A stretch of DNA of 64,000 nucleotides, taken from Kappaphycus alvarezii. Taxonomy: Eukaryota > Rhodophyta > Florideophyceae > Gigartinales > Solieriaceae. Location of the stretch: contig NADL03000784.1 of assembly GCA_002205965.3 (NCBI GenBank), forward strand, positions 930,001 through 994,000, given 5' to 3'. Both the position numbers and the translations under genes were made by a program. Under the pieces are notes generated by a model that worked only from the letters and a program-made list of their open reading frames with translations, did no database searches and had not been told where the DNA came from. Position 1 is the first letter of the stretch. The number at the start of each line of letters is the position of its first letter. Of the stretch, positions 47,033-59,129 are shown piece after piece.

Positions 47033-47754
47033 TATTAGAATTCGAGGTAGGTTTCACCAACAGATGTCGCGAAAATTCAAGGGTCAGAGTCGAAAAAGCA
47101 GACGGGCGGCGTTTGCGCCGAGTCTGAAAAAAACGTAGTCATTCTGCTAGTGTAGGACAGTTGAGTAGGTTGGTAGTAAAATTGTTGATGCTCCTTTTTA
47201 CTTTAGTGCCCAAGGCGGCTAGGATATTTGTAGGCAGTGGATACCGCCTACTATCATTAGCACATCTACCAACTACTTAGACTTAATTCCATAGCGGATA
47301 GTCCTGCAGACGGTCCTAGTGACCCTTACACTACAACCGTCCTAGAAGGCATCGCTAACAGTACAAAAGGGTAGAGAAAATATTGACTACGTACGTAGGA
47401 TATAAATAGCAGTAAGGGCAAATAGCTATAATACAGGACTGTAAACAGTACATAAATAGATTTTATGTATACTGTATTTCGACGACAATAATCAATGTCA
47501 ACCTACGGTAGTTCCAAGTTATTACGTACGCATAGTGTTGACAAAAAACTCTGCGGTAGATGATTTTAATCGATAGATTTTAGATTATTTTATTGCACTT
47601 CATACTGTATGTTAGGCTACATAACTGTACTTTATTTCGTCAGTTACTTACTCTACAGTATACTCCCGACCTGCGCACCTCTGACAGGGTAATCTTCAGA
47701 ATCCAAGGAGTGTTGCTGTTGCATCTCGCACACCATCACCATCATCAAACAAAC
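47033..47754 (+). repeat. 5' LTR of copia element, split by an insertion
   Basis: Matches 49031-49322 in two blocks (47033-47068 and 47495-47754). The intervening 426 bp are foreign. Confidence 0.82.
47069..47494. mobile_element. 426-bp insertion inside the copia 5' LTR
   Basis: Flanked by ATGTC on both sides (47064-47068 and 47495-47499), a 5-bp target duplication that the other LTR lacks. It begins GCGAAAATTC and ends ACAATAATCA, with no obvious terminal inverted repeat and no ORF. It could be a solo LTR or other small non-autonomous element. Confidence 0.7.
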
Positions 47755-47837
47755 AAACTACGGACTCCCTGATAGCGGTGATTACTGCGGAAGAACGATT
47801 TACAAGCATATTAGATCTGATCATGGAATGGAATGCA

Positions 47838-48940
47838 CAACTAACGACGGGTCATTCTTCTTCAAGATGCTCGACAAGAAGCTTTCTGGCCTTCGCGTGA
47901 CATACGTCCACGATTTACTACAAGCTGGAAATGAAAACTTTGAAAAATACTGAATGAAAACAAAGCACCTCTTTAAATGCAAACGTAGAGAATATGGCAA
48001 CATCCAATTCTCCGGAGCGCAGATAGAGAGAACGCCCTTCGGCTTCGAAGTATATAAATCCAACTACATAAAGAGACTCAAGCTACTCCCTCTTGATGCA
48101 TCATTAGTTCTTACAAATCTCAGAAGGCTAAACTTGCTTGGTTATCGCGCACTTGACCTGACGTTTCATTTCGAGTCGCTCAAGCTGCTCAACTTACTGA
48201 CGATGTGTTCAGGAAGACACCCAAAATCATATCAAGAGAATTAATATCGCTTTAAATTTCGTCAAGACAACACAGTAATAGGGGAGGAACGGACTGAGAG
48301 ACACAAAGGAATACCTGGCCCAGGTGCAGGTGGCCGACGGAAGGGAAATTCTTGGGTGTTTTACTTTTGGAAGACGGAAGTGGGGTGCGGACTAGATTCC
48401 AATGGGGAAAAAAGTGGTGTCTTCATTGAGATTTATGGATGACAACTCTGTGCGACTCCAGTTCCCAAAGCTCGATGATAATTCAGTTCACCTACGAGTT
48501 TATTTGGACGCATCGTTTGGGACAAATATTGACGGCCTGTCACAGCTTGGTTACATTATATTCTTGTCAGATGACACTGACAAATTTCAACCTCTCTATT
48601 GGTCGCCGCACAAATGTAAAAGTGTGACTAGATCTGTTCTTTGCAGTAAAGTTATGGCATTAGGTGACGTTTTCGATTCGTCTTACGCCTTGAAAAGTGA
48701 CTTACAAAAAATGCTATTACGATCTGTACCGGTTATCATGTTACCAATAGCTTGTCTCTTTTTGAAGTTATTACAAGGGCCACTGCGACTACCGAGAAGC
48801 TTCTTATGACAGATATTTCCACTACTAGGGATTTATATAAATCGAAAGAGCTTTAGAACGTCAACTTCATTCGCTCCGAATTCAATCCCGCCGATGCATC
48901 GATTATATTCAAAAGTGACCCCATTCTACATCACATTATT
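47838..48940 (+). pseudogene. Copia RT C-terminus and RNase H
   Basis: RT around 47838-48244 (YVHDLLQAG, then FKCKRREYGNIQFSGAQIE). RNase H 48402-48809 is open and reads LRVYLDASFGTNIDGLSQLG, then YWSPHKCKSVTRSVLCSKVM, ALGDVFDSSYALKSDLQ. It continues in another frame to FNPADA near 48886. Frameshifts and stops make it inactive. Confidence 0.85.
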
Positions 48941-49030
48941 AGAGAAGATCGCATTTGCCATCCAATTGAGCAGTGGATTGATAGAGAGATCTGAAATCGT
49001 TTTTATTCAAACATACAGAAAAGGTGGGAA

Positions 49031-49322
49031 TGTTAGAACTCGTTGTAGGTTTCATCAACAGACAATGTAAACCTACAGCAATTCCAATTTATTACGTACA
49101 CATAGTGCTGACAAAGAACTTTGTGGTAGATGATTTTAATTTATAGATTTTAGATTATTTTATTGTACTTTATATTGTAAGTTCGGCTACAAAACTGTAC
49201 TATATTTCGCCAGTTACGTACTCTACAGTATACTCCTGACCTGCGCACCTCTGGTAGGGTAATCCAAAGTATAAAAGAAGGGTTTATGTTGCATTCCGCA
49301 CACCATCACCACCATAAAACAA
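49031..49322 (+). repeat. 3' LTR of copia element
   Basis: About 292 bp, TGTTAGA start directly after a purine tract. Aligns with the two blocks of the 5' LTR. Confidence 0.82.
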
Positions 49323-50690
49323 AAAAGACAACAACGACAGCAAAGCTTGTGTGCCCCCCAATTATTGTGCTCGGTATAGCAGAAACCGATTGGGCGAGAT
49401 TCGGCTGTCGTTCCCGCTCATCCTGTGAGCGAAACTACATAAAGGACTTCGGAGCCATTTGTACTTTTCTTTGAATATACTGGAATTAGAACCATAAAAC
49501 CGTTTTATTATTATCCAGAAAGAACCCTAGTGACAGGTAAACCGGATCACTTTTTTCAAAATTTTTCCACGCCAAAACAGTAATCTCACCGCGAATGCGA
49601 ACACGGTGCGCTGCTAATAGCCTACGATTTTGACTCGAGAGCTTCAGTTTACGGGCTCTTTCCGCCCCTCGCGACAGCCATATCTCACAAGCTTTCCGTT
49701 GGTCCTCTGCTAAAGGTCTCTCGCGAGCTTGCCGGGCGGTTTCCTGAGCTTTCTATGTACGTCACTGCTCACGCTCGGAGCTATGCCGCTCCCGATGATC
49801 CCGTTCTAGTCTTCTCATTTCTTCTCCAGGCTGAAGTAAGTCGATAACATCCTCATGTGAGAGTAGCAGACCACTAGTGGTATTCAAATGACCAATTGAT
49901 AAAACGATAGCATAAGAACGAAGCAAAGTGTGCGACTACACCAAGTCATTGTATAACTGCTTGTAATCTATAAATGGTTACTGCCTCGAACTTCTCCCAA
50001 TTATTTTGGTAATGTAGCTAAGAAAAATAAAATTCGCGTAAATGCTTTGATTAAAACGGCACCAGAACCGACTTGAACTAAACCCACTGATCATATCTAA
50101 GGGTGTTACAGCGTGAAATTAGGCTTCAATACTGAAGTCAAATAGAGTATATACATCATTTGTGAGCTCCTCGCCAGAGCACAGTGAGAGCAGTCTGCTT
50201 TTGATTGCCTTGCGGACGTTATGCTGAAGAGATGAAAAATAGCATATTATAGTGCTTGCGTCCTATGAAATCTGTGAGAAGGGAGGGAAACTACAATAAT
50301 TGTTGAACGGGTCGTAAAAGGGAGTCGTAAAAGGGGGTCGTAAAATGTGCCCATGTGCTCTTTACGTGTTTGTGACTACTGATGATGAAACCACGTTGTT
50401 AGGCATTATTCGCGGTAAGCATTCATGACGTAACTTTGTGAATGAGTGCTTATTGGAATTCAATATTTTAGTCTGTTAATTTTAAGCGATCACGTCCGTT
50501 ACATGATTTTTACTGGAATTACGTAATGAAGTGTTACGACCTTAGTGAACAAGTACAACTCTTCAACTAGGTTACAATATTTGCTATTTAAGCATCTACT
50601 GCGCAAGAAATGAGTCCAAATAAGGCAGAAAAACGAATATAGCAGACTAGAACTCAGAATCTAAATAAAAGTGTTATTTTCTCAATTTTT
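49323..50690 (-). other. Spacer; possible transposase C-terminal tail at 49570-49870
   Basis: On the minus strand 49570-49870 reads as a charged coiled-coil (LLSHEDVIDLLQPGEEMRRL, then ERDHRERHSSEREQ, with stops). This could be the C-terminus of the transposase to its right. The plus strand at 50305-50345 has three GTCGTAAAA-type units (GGTCGTAAAAGGGAGTCGTA at 50310-50329). Nothing else recognised. Confidence 0.35.
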
Positions 50691-50695
50691 TTATC

Positions 50696-51642
50696 TTAGT
50701 CGTTTACCAAACCGTAACTTATTTTTTTGACGACAATACGTTTTTCTTTGAACAGACACATCACTCTAGCTGTAACATGCTCCGCAAACGCATCAAGAGA
50801 AAGCACAATGTTCTTGAACTTATCCAGTAATTGTTCCATTTCCTCCACAAAGCTTTGTGCTCTTGTAAAGAATATTTCGTAGTCCATGCTAGCGAGATTA
50901 CGATAAGAGACTAGAAAGTTTGAAGGGAGTAAATATTTTGGCGTTTGCCGACTTCCGCCGCTTTGAACACGGAGTTTTAGCTAGTGCTAGAATTGCAACA
51001 AGTGTCCAAACCTTCCCATCCTCACTTTTCACTGGCATTAATGTAGAGTGCTCTGCGTTTCCTTTAAAGTTGACCTTTACTGCATTATCTCGTCCCTTTG
51101 CTTTCATCACACCTTTAGCGCGACCAAGCATTACCGTGCGGGTAGATACTACAGTTTCATCTAAACTACAGACTTGGTAAGCCGATGTGATCTTAAAGCA
51201 TTCGTAAATTTGGGTCAACCTGGCGAATTGCTTGGAAAAATTCTCCAGGGACATTGATCTAGCTAGAGCTTGTTCAAGTTGCGCCTTTTGGCGCATATTG
51301 ATTTCTGAGAGATGCATCAGAAACTTTTAATGTAGGATTTTGCCGGGCTGCCTGCCTTGAATGGAAGCTGTGTTTGACGTTGATTAGGTCCTTAATTCAT
51401 TCAGGAGGAAGTGGAAAGCCGTTTTACGCTAACTCAATTATAGTCCTGGCTGTCAGGCCTTCCTCTCTTGTAGAAAGAGCCTTCGTGTGCGCCCTGGGAT
51501 TGACAGTCTCGTGAATCGGTCGATTGATGTTACGGTGTAATCTGGAGTGGTTGACGCGATGCTTCCTTGCTTCCGATCGAAGAAATATGGCGTTATTTTG
51601 AACGTCGTTGATAGCAATTTGCAAAGTAGTTGAATCCAACAT
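50696..51642 (-). pseudogene. DDE_1 (pogo/psq-type) transposase, degraded
   Basis: Three minus-strand frames in domain order. 51424-51642 is a psq-like helix-turn-helix (AINDVQNNAIFLRSEARKHR, VNHSRLHR, TKALSTREE). 50898-51317 has YECFKITSAYQVCSLDETVV with the first catalytic Asp (about 51159-51161) and the strand STLMPVKSEDGKVW. 50696-50887 has IVLSLDAFAEHVTARVM with the second Asp (50792-50794). The third acidic residue is lost behind a frameshift. This is a different family from the pogo element at 2557: the DNA-binding and catalytic sequences do not match closely. No TIRs found. Confidence 0.78.
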
Positions 51643-51659
51643 TGATAGCCGGGCTTATG

Positions 51660-54600
51660 TATGCATGTGATGATGTTCTAAAGGAGCAAAATGTAGTATT
51701 TATTCTCATCATATGACGAAAGGATAAATGTTTGTATCTAATTTGATATAAAAGCGCGACTAAAAGATATTTTTGTGGTTTGTTTTTCTCGAAAACTTGT
51801 ACAGTTTACGGTAGGGTGGTAGCAATGTGACTTCATTAGAATCTTATCTCAAATTGTAATAATGTGTCTGAAATTCTGATCCGATTTGCCTACCTGATCC
51901 GCTTTCACGCACTTAGATGATATTGTGCAAGTAAAAAATGTCTACGACGGACGTGCAATACTCTAGGGAAAAGGGGGCTCATTAGTGTTCAGCTGGCCGG
52001 GAAACAATTTATTCAACGTCTCACGGCTGGTTCAGGACTATTTTCTGCTGTATTTCAGTACTTATAATAATCCTATAGAATGACAGATACTCGTAGCTGG
52101 CGTGAGATGTTAATCTAAGAATAAATAATTTGGAAATATCCTAATATCAGGAACCAACAGCTTTCGGAAAGAACACCAAAATTTGAAACTCAGAATACTG
52201 CGAAATTAAAGTAAAGGGGGTAAGTAGGATTGTTTAAGGATGATTATGGAAAGGTTGGGAGTCACTATGAATTTGAATTCAAATCATTGAATGATGATAT
52301 ACACTACAGTGCATTTTTTTTTAAGTAAAGGAACTGAAAAACTGAAAGAAGACTTCCGTCGCATATTGTTTATCGCGACAAACGGTTTAGAGTTTGCCAA
52401 CCGCAAAGGGAACCTTCCAAGTCGACGAAAGACATTTTTTTCGATAATTTGATACGTTTCTTCCTAACTTTTTCTATCCATCCTTCAATCTACAAGAACT
52501 TTGACACGATCAAAAAGGAAATAAGTCCATCACACGAGAACTGACGCAAATCCTGCTGCCGATTGATAACGTAAACCGTGCATTACGATAAAAAAAGAGG
52601 ATTTTAGTAGAACTATAGACTATTTATTCAGTAACGAAGGCCTAGAAGTAAAGAACGAATATTTGTTATACCCAGGTAGCGAAAAATCACCAATTCAAAT
52701 TTTATAGGTCAAATTCTATATATATATAATTATATATAAAAGTACAGAAAGAAAATCTGGTATACCAAAATCTCTCAAAAATACCAATTTATAGTGGGTA
52801 GCTCAATATATATTTGGAGAGGAGGCTCCCAAACATTAAATTAGTAAATAAAATATCTGCGGGCAAAGTATCTAATTTGCTTCACACGAGATTTTGTTTG
52901 GGAGAGATGAAAGGAAAATTAAGTCAAAGGCAAAGAACTTAGGTAAAGGTTCGAAAATCTCAAATTTCGAAGCATTACGATTTTAGCCTGCATCTAGTTC
53001 CAATAATATTCAAAAAAAATCCTATAGAGACAATGACGCCCTGCGAAACTCAAATCACCTCTGAAGATGCCTTTATCTCAGCTTCAATTGTAACCTGAAA
53101 CGTTGAAAGATACAATGCACCATTTTAAGCATTGTTATAGAATCAATGTGGCCTCTGTATCAATGCAAAATTGATGTAGAAAAAGCAAAAAATGAGCACT
53201 CTTCATACCAGATGTTCTCGATGAACCTTTACATCTCTTTTATCCACTCGAAGCGAATTAAAAGAAGGAAGTAGTCCATAATGGATATAAAGGTAATTTA
53301 CATGTCTCATTTCCTTGAAACATGAGACGTTGCATGCAACAATGCCTCCTCCTGTGATTTTTGTACAGTTTTCAAATCAAATGTACAGCAAGGATTCATG
53401 CAAAGTTATGTGTTCACATAATGATTACGATAATTGAATAAATACTAGCAAATGAAATTATATAGAATACAGCACGATAGAATTTTTTGTAATCAAAATA
53501 AAATCAACTCAGGAAGATTTCCCTCCACCAAGACTTGGAAAAGAATACACGAGTTTTCTAAAAACACATATTGAAAGGATAAAAGGGAAGGTTTTCATCA
53601 TGTTGGAATATTCATGTATTTGAAACAATACATATGCATTCTCAACTATTTTGGATTCTTTTCCATGTTTTGACTCTCTAGGATGACTCAAATGAACTAA
53701 TTCAAAATTTCTTTGTAGCGTATAGCATATTTAGAACTTATTACTCATAAAAGGGAGAAATCGTCCGTACTCTTCTTGTTTGCTTATGAAATTTTTCTCA
53801 TTACGGTTTAAAATTGGGAGAATATCTACGTCGATAGCTCTTTTCTGAGTAGGAAGATATCCACCCTATTTAAACTTTAGGTAAGAACTCTGAACTGCAC
53901 ACATGTACAATCTGAGATGGATGAAACTATCATTACCCTTTACTTCCTTCGAAATGATCTTTCAAAACGAAATCATACTCTGTATTTTTTCATTTTTCTC
54001 AACTTCGACGGACCCGAGAGTGTAAAATGTCATTTATAAGGCTCGTTTTGGGATATTTTACGAAGGCCAAGAGATGCATCGATTGCTTAATTCGAACCAA
54101 ATTTATGAGGCTCGTATAGTTGTTGATTACAATACTGCCTATTCTTGTGAAGTTTAGGATACTATTGAATTGAGTAAATACGTAAATCAAATCTCATGAA
54201 ATAGCGTAAAAAGAAATCTGCGTCGCGTTCTCTTGGGCTACATGCTCACTGAAACTTTATTCACCAAGTTTATTGCTTAGTTTTCTCTCATTATTCCATC
54301 ACAAGGAACCTGAAAAGGAATATATCAGAGCAGCGAAAGCCACTTTTTTGGTTCAGAACGACTCAAGAGGACTTTTTGCGTATTACATCTGTCACGGATA
54401 GTAAAGTCAGATCACAAAGAGCATAATATAATATTAAAAACTTGTAATTTATCTGCTTATCATGACGGTCACCGCGCATTTTCTCCACATTTAATTCAAT
54501 ACAAAATATATCAGCAATAAGTTCAAGAGCGAGATGGGCGATACAGGCCGAGGATTTATTCAGAATATCACGCCTCATATCTTAAATTGAAAAACTGATG

Positions 54601-56500
54601 CCCATTTTTTGTTTCGTTCAATGAGTAAAGAAGTACGTATAATATCTTTTCAATTAAATCATCACCAATATCATTTATCTTTTGTTAGATGGGTAGATAA
54701 GTACGCATAACACTTTTTTAATGAATTAATCATTAGTATCAAGCTCGTTTCTATCCTGTACTACTCATATCTGCGAGAGCCCTGAGTTATTCGTAAATAT
54801 TTGAGAACAAAGTAGTTATTACTTCAACCTATACTCAAAGGAATTGCGTCTGCGACAGCGCTTTTCTCGAACTCAGAATATTTTTCCAGCTCCCCACCTA
54901 ATTTCTTTGCTATTGTGTCTAGACAAGCAGCGTCTGTTTTATTTTTCTGAAACCAATCTAATCCGTTTAGCGAGAACATTTCTCAAAGAGGACGGCATCC
55001 AATGATACCAGTTAATATTACAAAATTATTATTGGTAATCTTCTAGAACACGAAAAAGAAGTATAGAGAATATCATTAAATTATTGCAGGACATGGGTAT
55101 TTCTTTGTCCATTTCTTGGCTATTTCTTTAAAAAACATACTAAAATCGACGAAACCTTTTATGAAGTCTTTCTCCCTCTATTACCAAAACTCGCTGTTAG
55201 AAGCTTTCGAATTGCTCATCTTCATATTAAATGACTCATTCATTTACTGTTTTCTTTGAGCTTTCTACACCTTGCACGTAATGGAGTCCATTTCTGACTT
55301 AATATTCTCATTTGTGAGTTTTGAACATCTGCGCCTTACTTTTACTGTATCAAACTCCTTTAAATGAGCCTCTTCTTTACTTTTCTCGACAATTTGATTT
55401 TACATGAACCAAAGTAGGATCTTTTTTAAATAAAGGATGATATTACATGATACTTTTGGCAAAATAAACATATATCATGCCCCAGAATCCATCAAGGACT
55501 CTGCGAATCCTATCAGCGGTATCTTATATCTACCTTCAAAATTATTGATTTTAACAACTGCTTAACTAATCCAAGAAAGTATTTCATTAGCCTTTATATT
55601 TGAGCCGTAACCGTCTTCCAAATCTCCTTAACCTTTTTCTAAGTAGTATTGTTAGCTACTCTACAGGATATCATATTTTACAGTTGACTCTCGTCTAGTT
55701 TTGTACCGAGCAGCTTTTATATAATGTGAGATGTCTTCATTAAGTACTCAAACCTGTGAAAAGAAGTTATCTCGCACTTTTAAATCCTCAAGGCTCGATT
55801 TTTTCTCTCATTACCTATCCCTTTCCTATCTGTTCCCCTATTCAGGTATTGAAACGGCATGAAATGGAACGAAATGAGCATATTCTGTTCGAAGCCAGTT
55901 ACATTGTTCCTATTTTATGTCACTATTTAAAAAGGATACTTTTAGCTCAGAGTGATGGTGTATTAATACGGCACTAATATGCAAGCTATTTGATCAAAAC
56001 TTCAGCAGAGAACACTATCTAGGCAGACAGGGCGAGGAGTCGCTTGGCTAAGAACAATAGCCAGGAACAACAGCGACTCTTTGGGCGTAGCAGTAACTTC
56101 AGTTTATATCCAAAGTATTTGAATCGGATTTTAAGTATTTATTTACATTAACAGAGGTCCATTTATTTCTCTCTAGGTACTTTATATTATCCTCCTCATC
56201 GTATTTCCTTGAACACAATCCTCAATTCCATTTTACACTTCAAACCGTCCTTCACTGTAATTATCGATGTCATACCAGTCTTTGCAGTCCTATTCAACGA
56301 AGAATCTTAACTTTCCAATGAGTAATGTGTCAAAAAGCTACGTGAAGACCTTCCAGTGGAATCTCTTTGTAAGAAGGATATTATCCTCGGGTCAAGTGTA
56401 ACGTTCCGATTTATCACGTATTATTTGGACTTCAAAGGACTTGAATACGTGCCTTATTCTGAGATTGATTGCGTATATATGGGTTTACCAACTTCACTGT
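51660..56500. other. AT-rich stretch, no gene recognised
   Basis: No frame above 73 codons. It contains an alternating AT tract (52718-52740). The right part (about 55.7-56.5 kb) should hold the 5' LTR of the next copia element, but I could not match it to 60547 onward. Confidence 0.5.
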
Positions 56501-56538
56501 AAATAAAAGAAGCTGCTCGAAGTAATGCGCACTGAATC

Positions 56539-57371
56539 TTGGGGGTATCCTCAGGTCTTAAAACATCGGAGATCACTCACCAATCCCTTTTGTTCAGCAA
56601 TAGCATATCTCCTGAAACAGTTTCCAAACTTGCTCAAAACGTGGCAGCAATGTTCAAAAAAGATGAAATATGCAATGTTAAAATAGGTGAGGACCTGAAC
56701 GAAGCCGTCAGTCTGTACGGAGAAGCCATAAATGGCTATAAAATTGACACTAATTCATCGATTACAATTCGTTCCCAAGATCTTTGATGGGGAGGCCCTT
56801 CGACTCTAAAGCAAATAAATTTAAATGGAAAGCTAAAAAGTTTCTCGGAAGCTTGATTAAATATTCGATCGAAATCTAGCAGCACAATTCAAAAAGTAGA
56901 GTGCGTAAATATCAGAATGTTTTAACGCTGAATTCGATAATCAAGAAGAAACAGATGGCAGTATCAGTGGCTTGGAAGAGCTCCGCGAAAAGATCAAAAA
57001 ATTTATCCCGCAAGGCCCAGGAAACCATAGAGACGAATTTTACATCGTATAATACATTTATCGAGCCCCTATGGGGGAGGTCATGGTCTCTTCATGCTAT
57101 CTCTCAATCAATCGCATCTGATCCGCCAAAATTTCAGAGTATTCTTACATATCTGGACTCATCTTGGCTTCGGAATCAAGGCAAAGAGGAGGAAAAGCGA
57201 AGGGATAGACTATCATGCAAGAATAAAATGGTAAATGATAATTTATTTCGCAACTTCTATGAGGGACAGAGTTTCTACGCTAGACAACAAAAAACGAAAC
57301 CCGAATCTTCGATTTTACAGAAACACAGAAGCAATTACCAAAGGGAGCCCCCCTTAAAACGGAATGGATGA
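56539..57371 (+). pseudogene. Copia gag
   Basis: Frames 56539-56787 and 56901-57371, joined across frames, give FDGEAL, then EELREKIKKFIPQGPGNHRD, WSLHAISQSIASDPPKFQS and YLDSSWL. This resembles copia gag (UBN2-like) in length and helix pattern. A zinc knuckle is not visible. Confidence 0.55.
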
Positions 57372-58019
57372 CATCCGACACAGAAGAGTCTGTCATGGTT
57401 GTGAAAGACAGTACCCCTTCATCGTAAATTATCCATGAAAATGTCGGAGTCTAACAAGGATGGCTGAAACACTTCTCCGCAATCAACTTGTAAACGCTCT
57501 CCACATACTATTTGAAAATTTTGAACATTCAGAACATGAAAAAGGAACAGAATCCAGCGAAGGATAAAATGAAGAAACAAATTACTTTGCAAAAGAAGCA
57601 ACAGAACGCGATATAATAATCTCTGTAAGGGATACACATAAAGAATCTTAGTAACAGCGGAAATTATTTGAAATATTTGATTCTAATCAAAAGTTTTCAA
57701 TCATAAATTAGATTTCTCAGGATTTCGGAGTAGATGCAGCTAAGATATCCAAACCAGAATATAGCTGCAAAGTATATCAAGCTTCATATATGCATCAGGG
57801 AGGAATAGATCAAAAATAAATTCATTGCTCTCTTCTAGAATAAATGGCAATATTTTCACTGTGAATAAACTGTTTTTCGTATGCATTGATAAGATGGGAA
57901 AATACCAAATGTATTTTGACAAAGTGTCAAATATTTTGAAATGGCCACTTGCAAAATGGTCAATTCCAGCTGTACGAAAATTCGGAGGCGCACAAATTGA
58001 TTGGAAAAAATGGGAAAGT

Positions 58020-59035
58020 GTTCTTTCACTGAGCTAGAACAACACCCACAAGATTACGATTTATTCAATCTATTCAACCGAGCTAAACTGGATGAAGTAG
58101 ATAAATCAACAACGAAGATCCTGAGAGAAATATGTAGAGCGTAAGATTCCTGTCATGGGAAAAGTCCTAAACTTCTCCGTTTTAAATTTTCCATGCAGAC
58201 TTCCGAAAACACCGCCTTCGGAGAATAATTCTCCTTAGACTTTTTTTACCTTGACTATACTACATTATCATGTATCTTCGATACCGCAACTTGATTCCCA
58301 GTTGCAGCATTTCTTGATGAGTATTGGCATATTGCAGAGGGAATTTGGTTCCCTCTTATTGAAGTACGGATTATAATATACTGTAGGCATCTGAATCGAG
58401 TCAGAGCCGATGCCAGCTCTCCTTTTAGTTCCCCAAGGTGGAAAGAAATCCGTAAGTCAAGAAAATTGAACTCCATCTCTCTGGAGCGAGAATCCCACAG
58501 CTCTCTGGGAATATAATAGCAATTAGATGAACCACTTCCGCATGTCTTCATGAAATTCAGAGGTAATTACCACGCTAAAGAAAAGAACATGTTCTTCTAC
58601 TTTCCATTAAAGCAATGAATGATAAAATCGGCGAAAATTTACTGGTTCAAGCGAGACTCGTATTTAATACTACCCTATATTTACTTTTATCAATACCGAA
58701 TAACATATACCAGATGAAAGCAATAGCTGAATCAAAAATATAAATTAATGCTGTCATCGTCAAAAGGGAAATTGCAAAAGCGTTAAGCAGTAACGCACCT
58801 TGCGCAGTTGACAATATTTATGAAATTGAAGAGGAAATATTAGTCTACAGAGAGGGAAACGAACAATGGATAGGAGCCCTTCTCATTTTTAAACTGGACA
58901 AAAATACAGTTAAAGTACTTGAAAAGATGTGGTCTAAAACAATGAGCATCAATTCAAGCATTACAGAAGACCGCGGACCCAATATTCCTACGGAGAAAAG
59001 GAATATTGACCCCTCGAAGTCTTCCAATAAATACT
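58020..59035 (+). pseudogene. Copia pre-integrase and integrase
   Basis: Pre-integrase: FTELEQHPQDYDLFNLFNRA at 58023-58082. Integrase core: SLDFFYLDYTTL with the first Asp at 58237-58239, NRVRADASSPFSSPRWKEI with the second at 58409-58411, and ESHSSLGI with the Glu near 58490. The C-terminal part 58790-59030 reads SSNAPCAVDNIYEIEEEILV, YREGNEQWIGALLIFKLDKN, the strand-rich domain that binds DNA ends. All three catalytic residues are present, but frame is lost several times. Confidence 0.72.
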
Positions 59036-59129
59036 AATCCCATTTATGTCTATCCTGACGAAATAATTTCGCTGTATTATACCTCTAGGACATAGTGAAT
59101 CCCTTAAAATGACTCAATATTCGAAGAAA

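Larger units (their letters stand above)
47033..49322 (+). mobile_element. Internally deleted copia element with two LTRs
   Basis: Direct LTRs lie at 47033-47754 (split by an insertion) and 49031-49322. The internal part keeps only RT and RNase H. RT is LRVTYVHDLLQAGNENF with YVHD at 47903-47914 instead of YVDD. RNase H is 48402-48940. Gag, protease, integrase and the RT N-terminus are deleted. The 3' LTR follows AAAAGGTGGGAA and begins TGTTAGA, like the junction at 60528-60553 in the larger copia element, so both belong to one group. Confidence 0.85.

Noticed and set aside
47730..47750. CACCATCACCATCATCA run, considered as a coding His-rich segment
   Set aside because: It lies inside both copia LTRs near their ends and is non-coding there.
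50305..50345. Three GTCGTAAAA units, considered as a CRISPR-like or TIR array
   Set aside because: Units are adjacent without spacers and no inverted partner was found near 51.7-52.3 kb.
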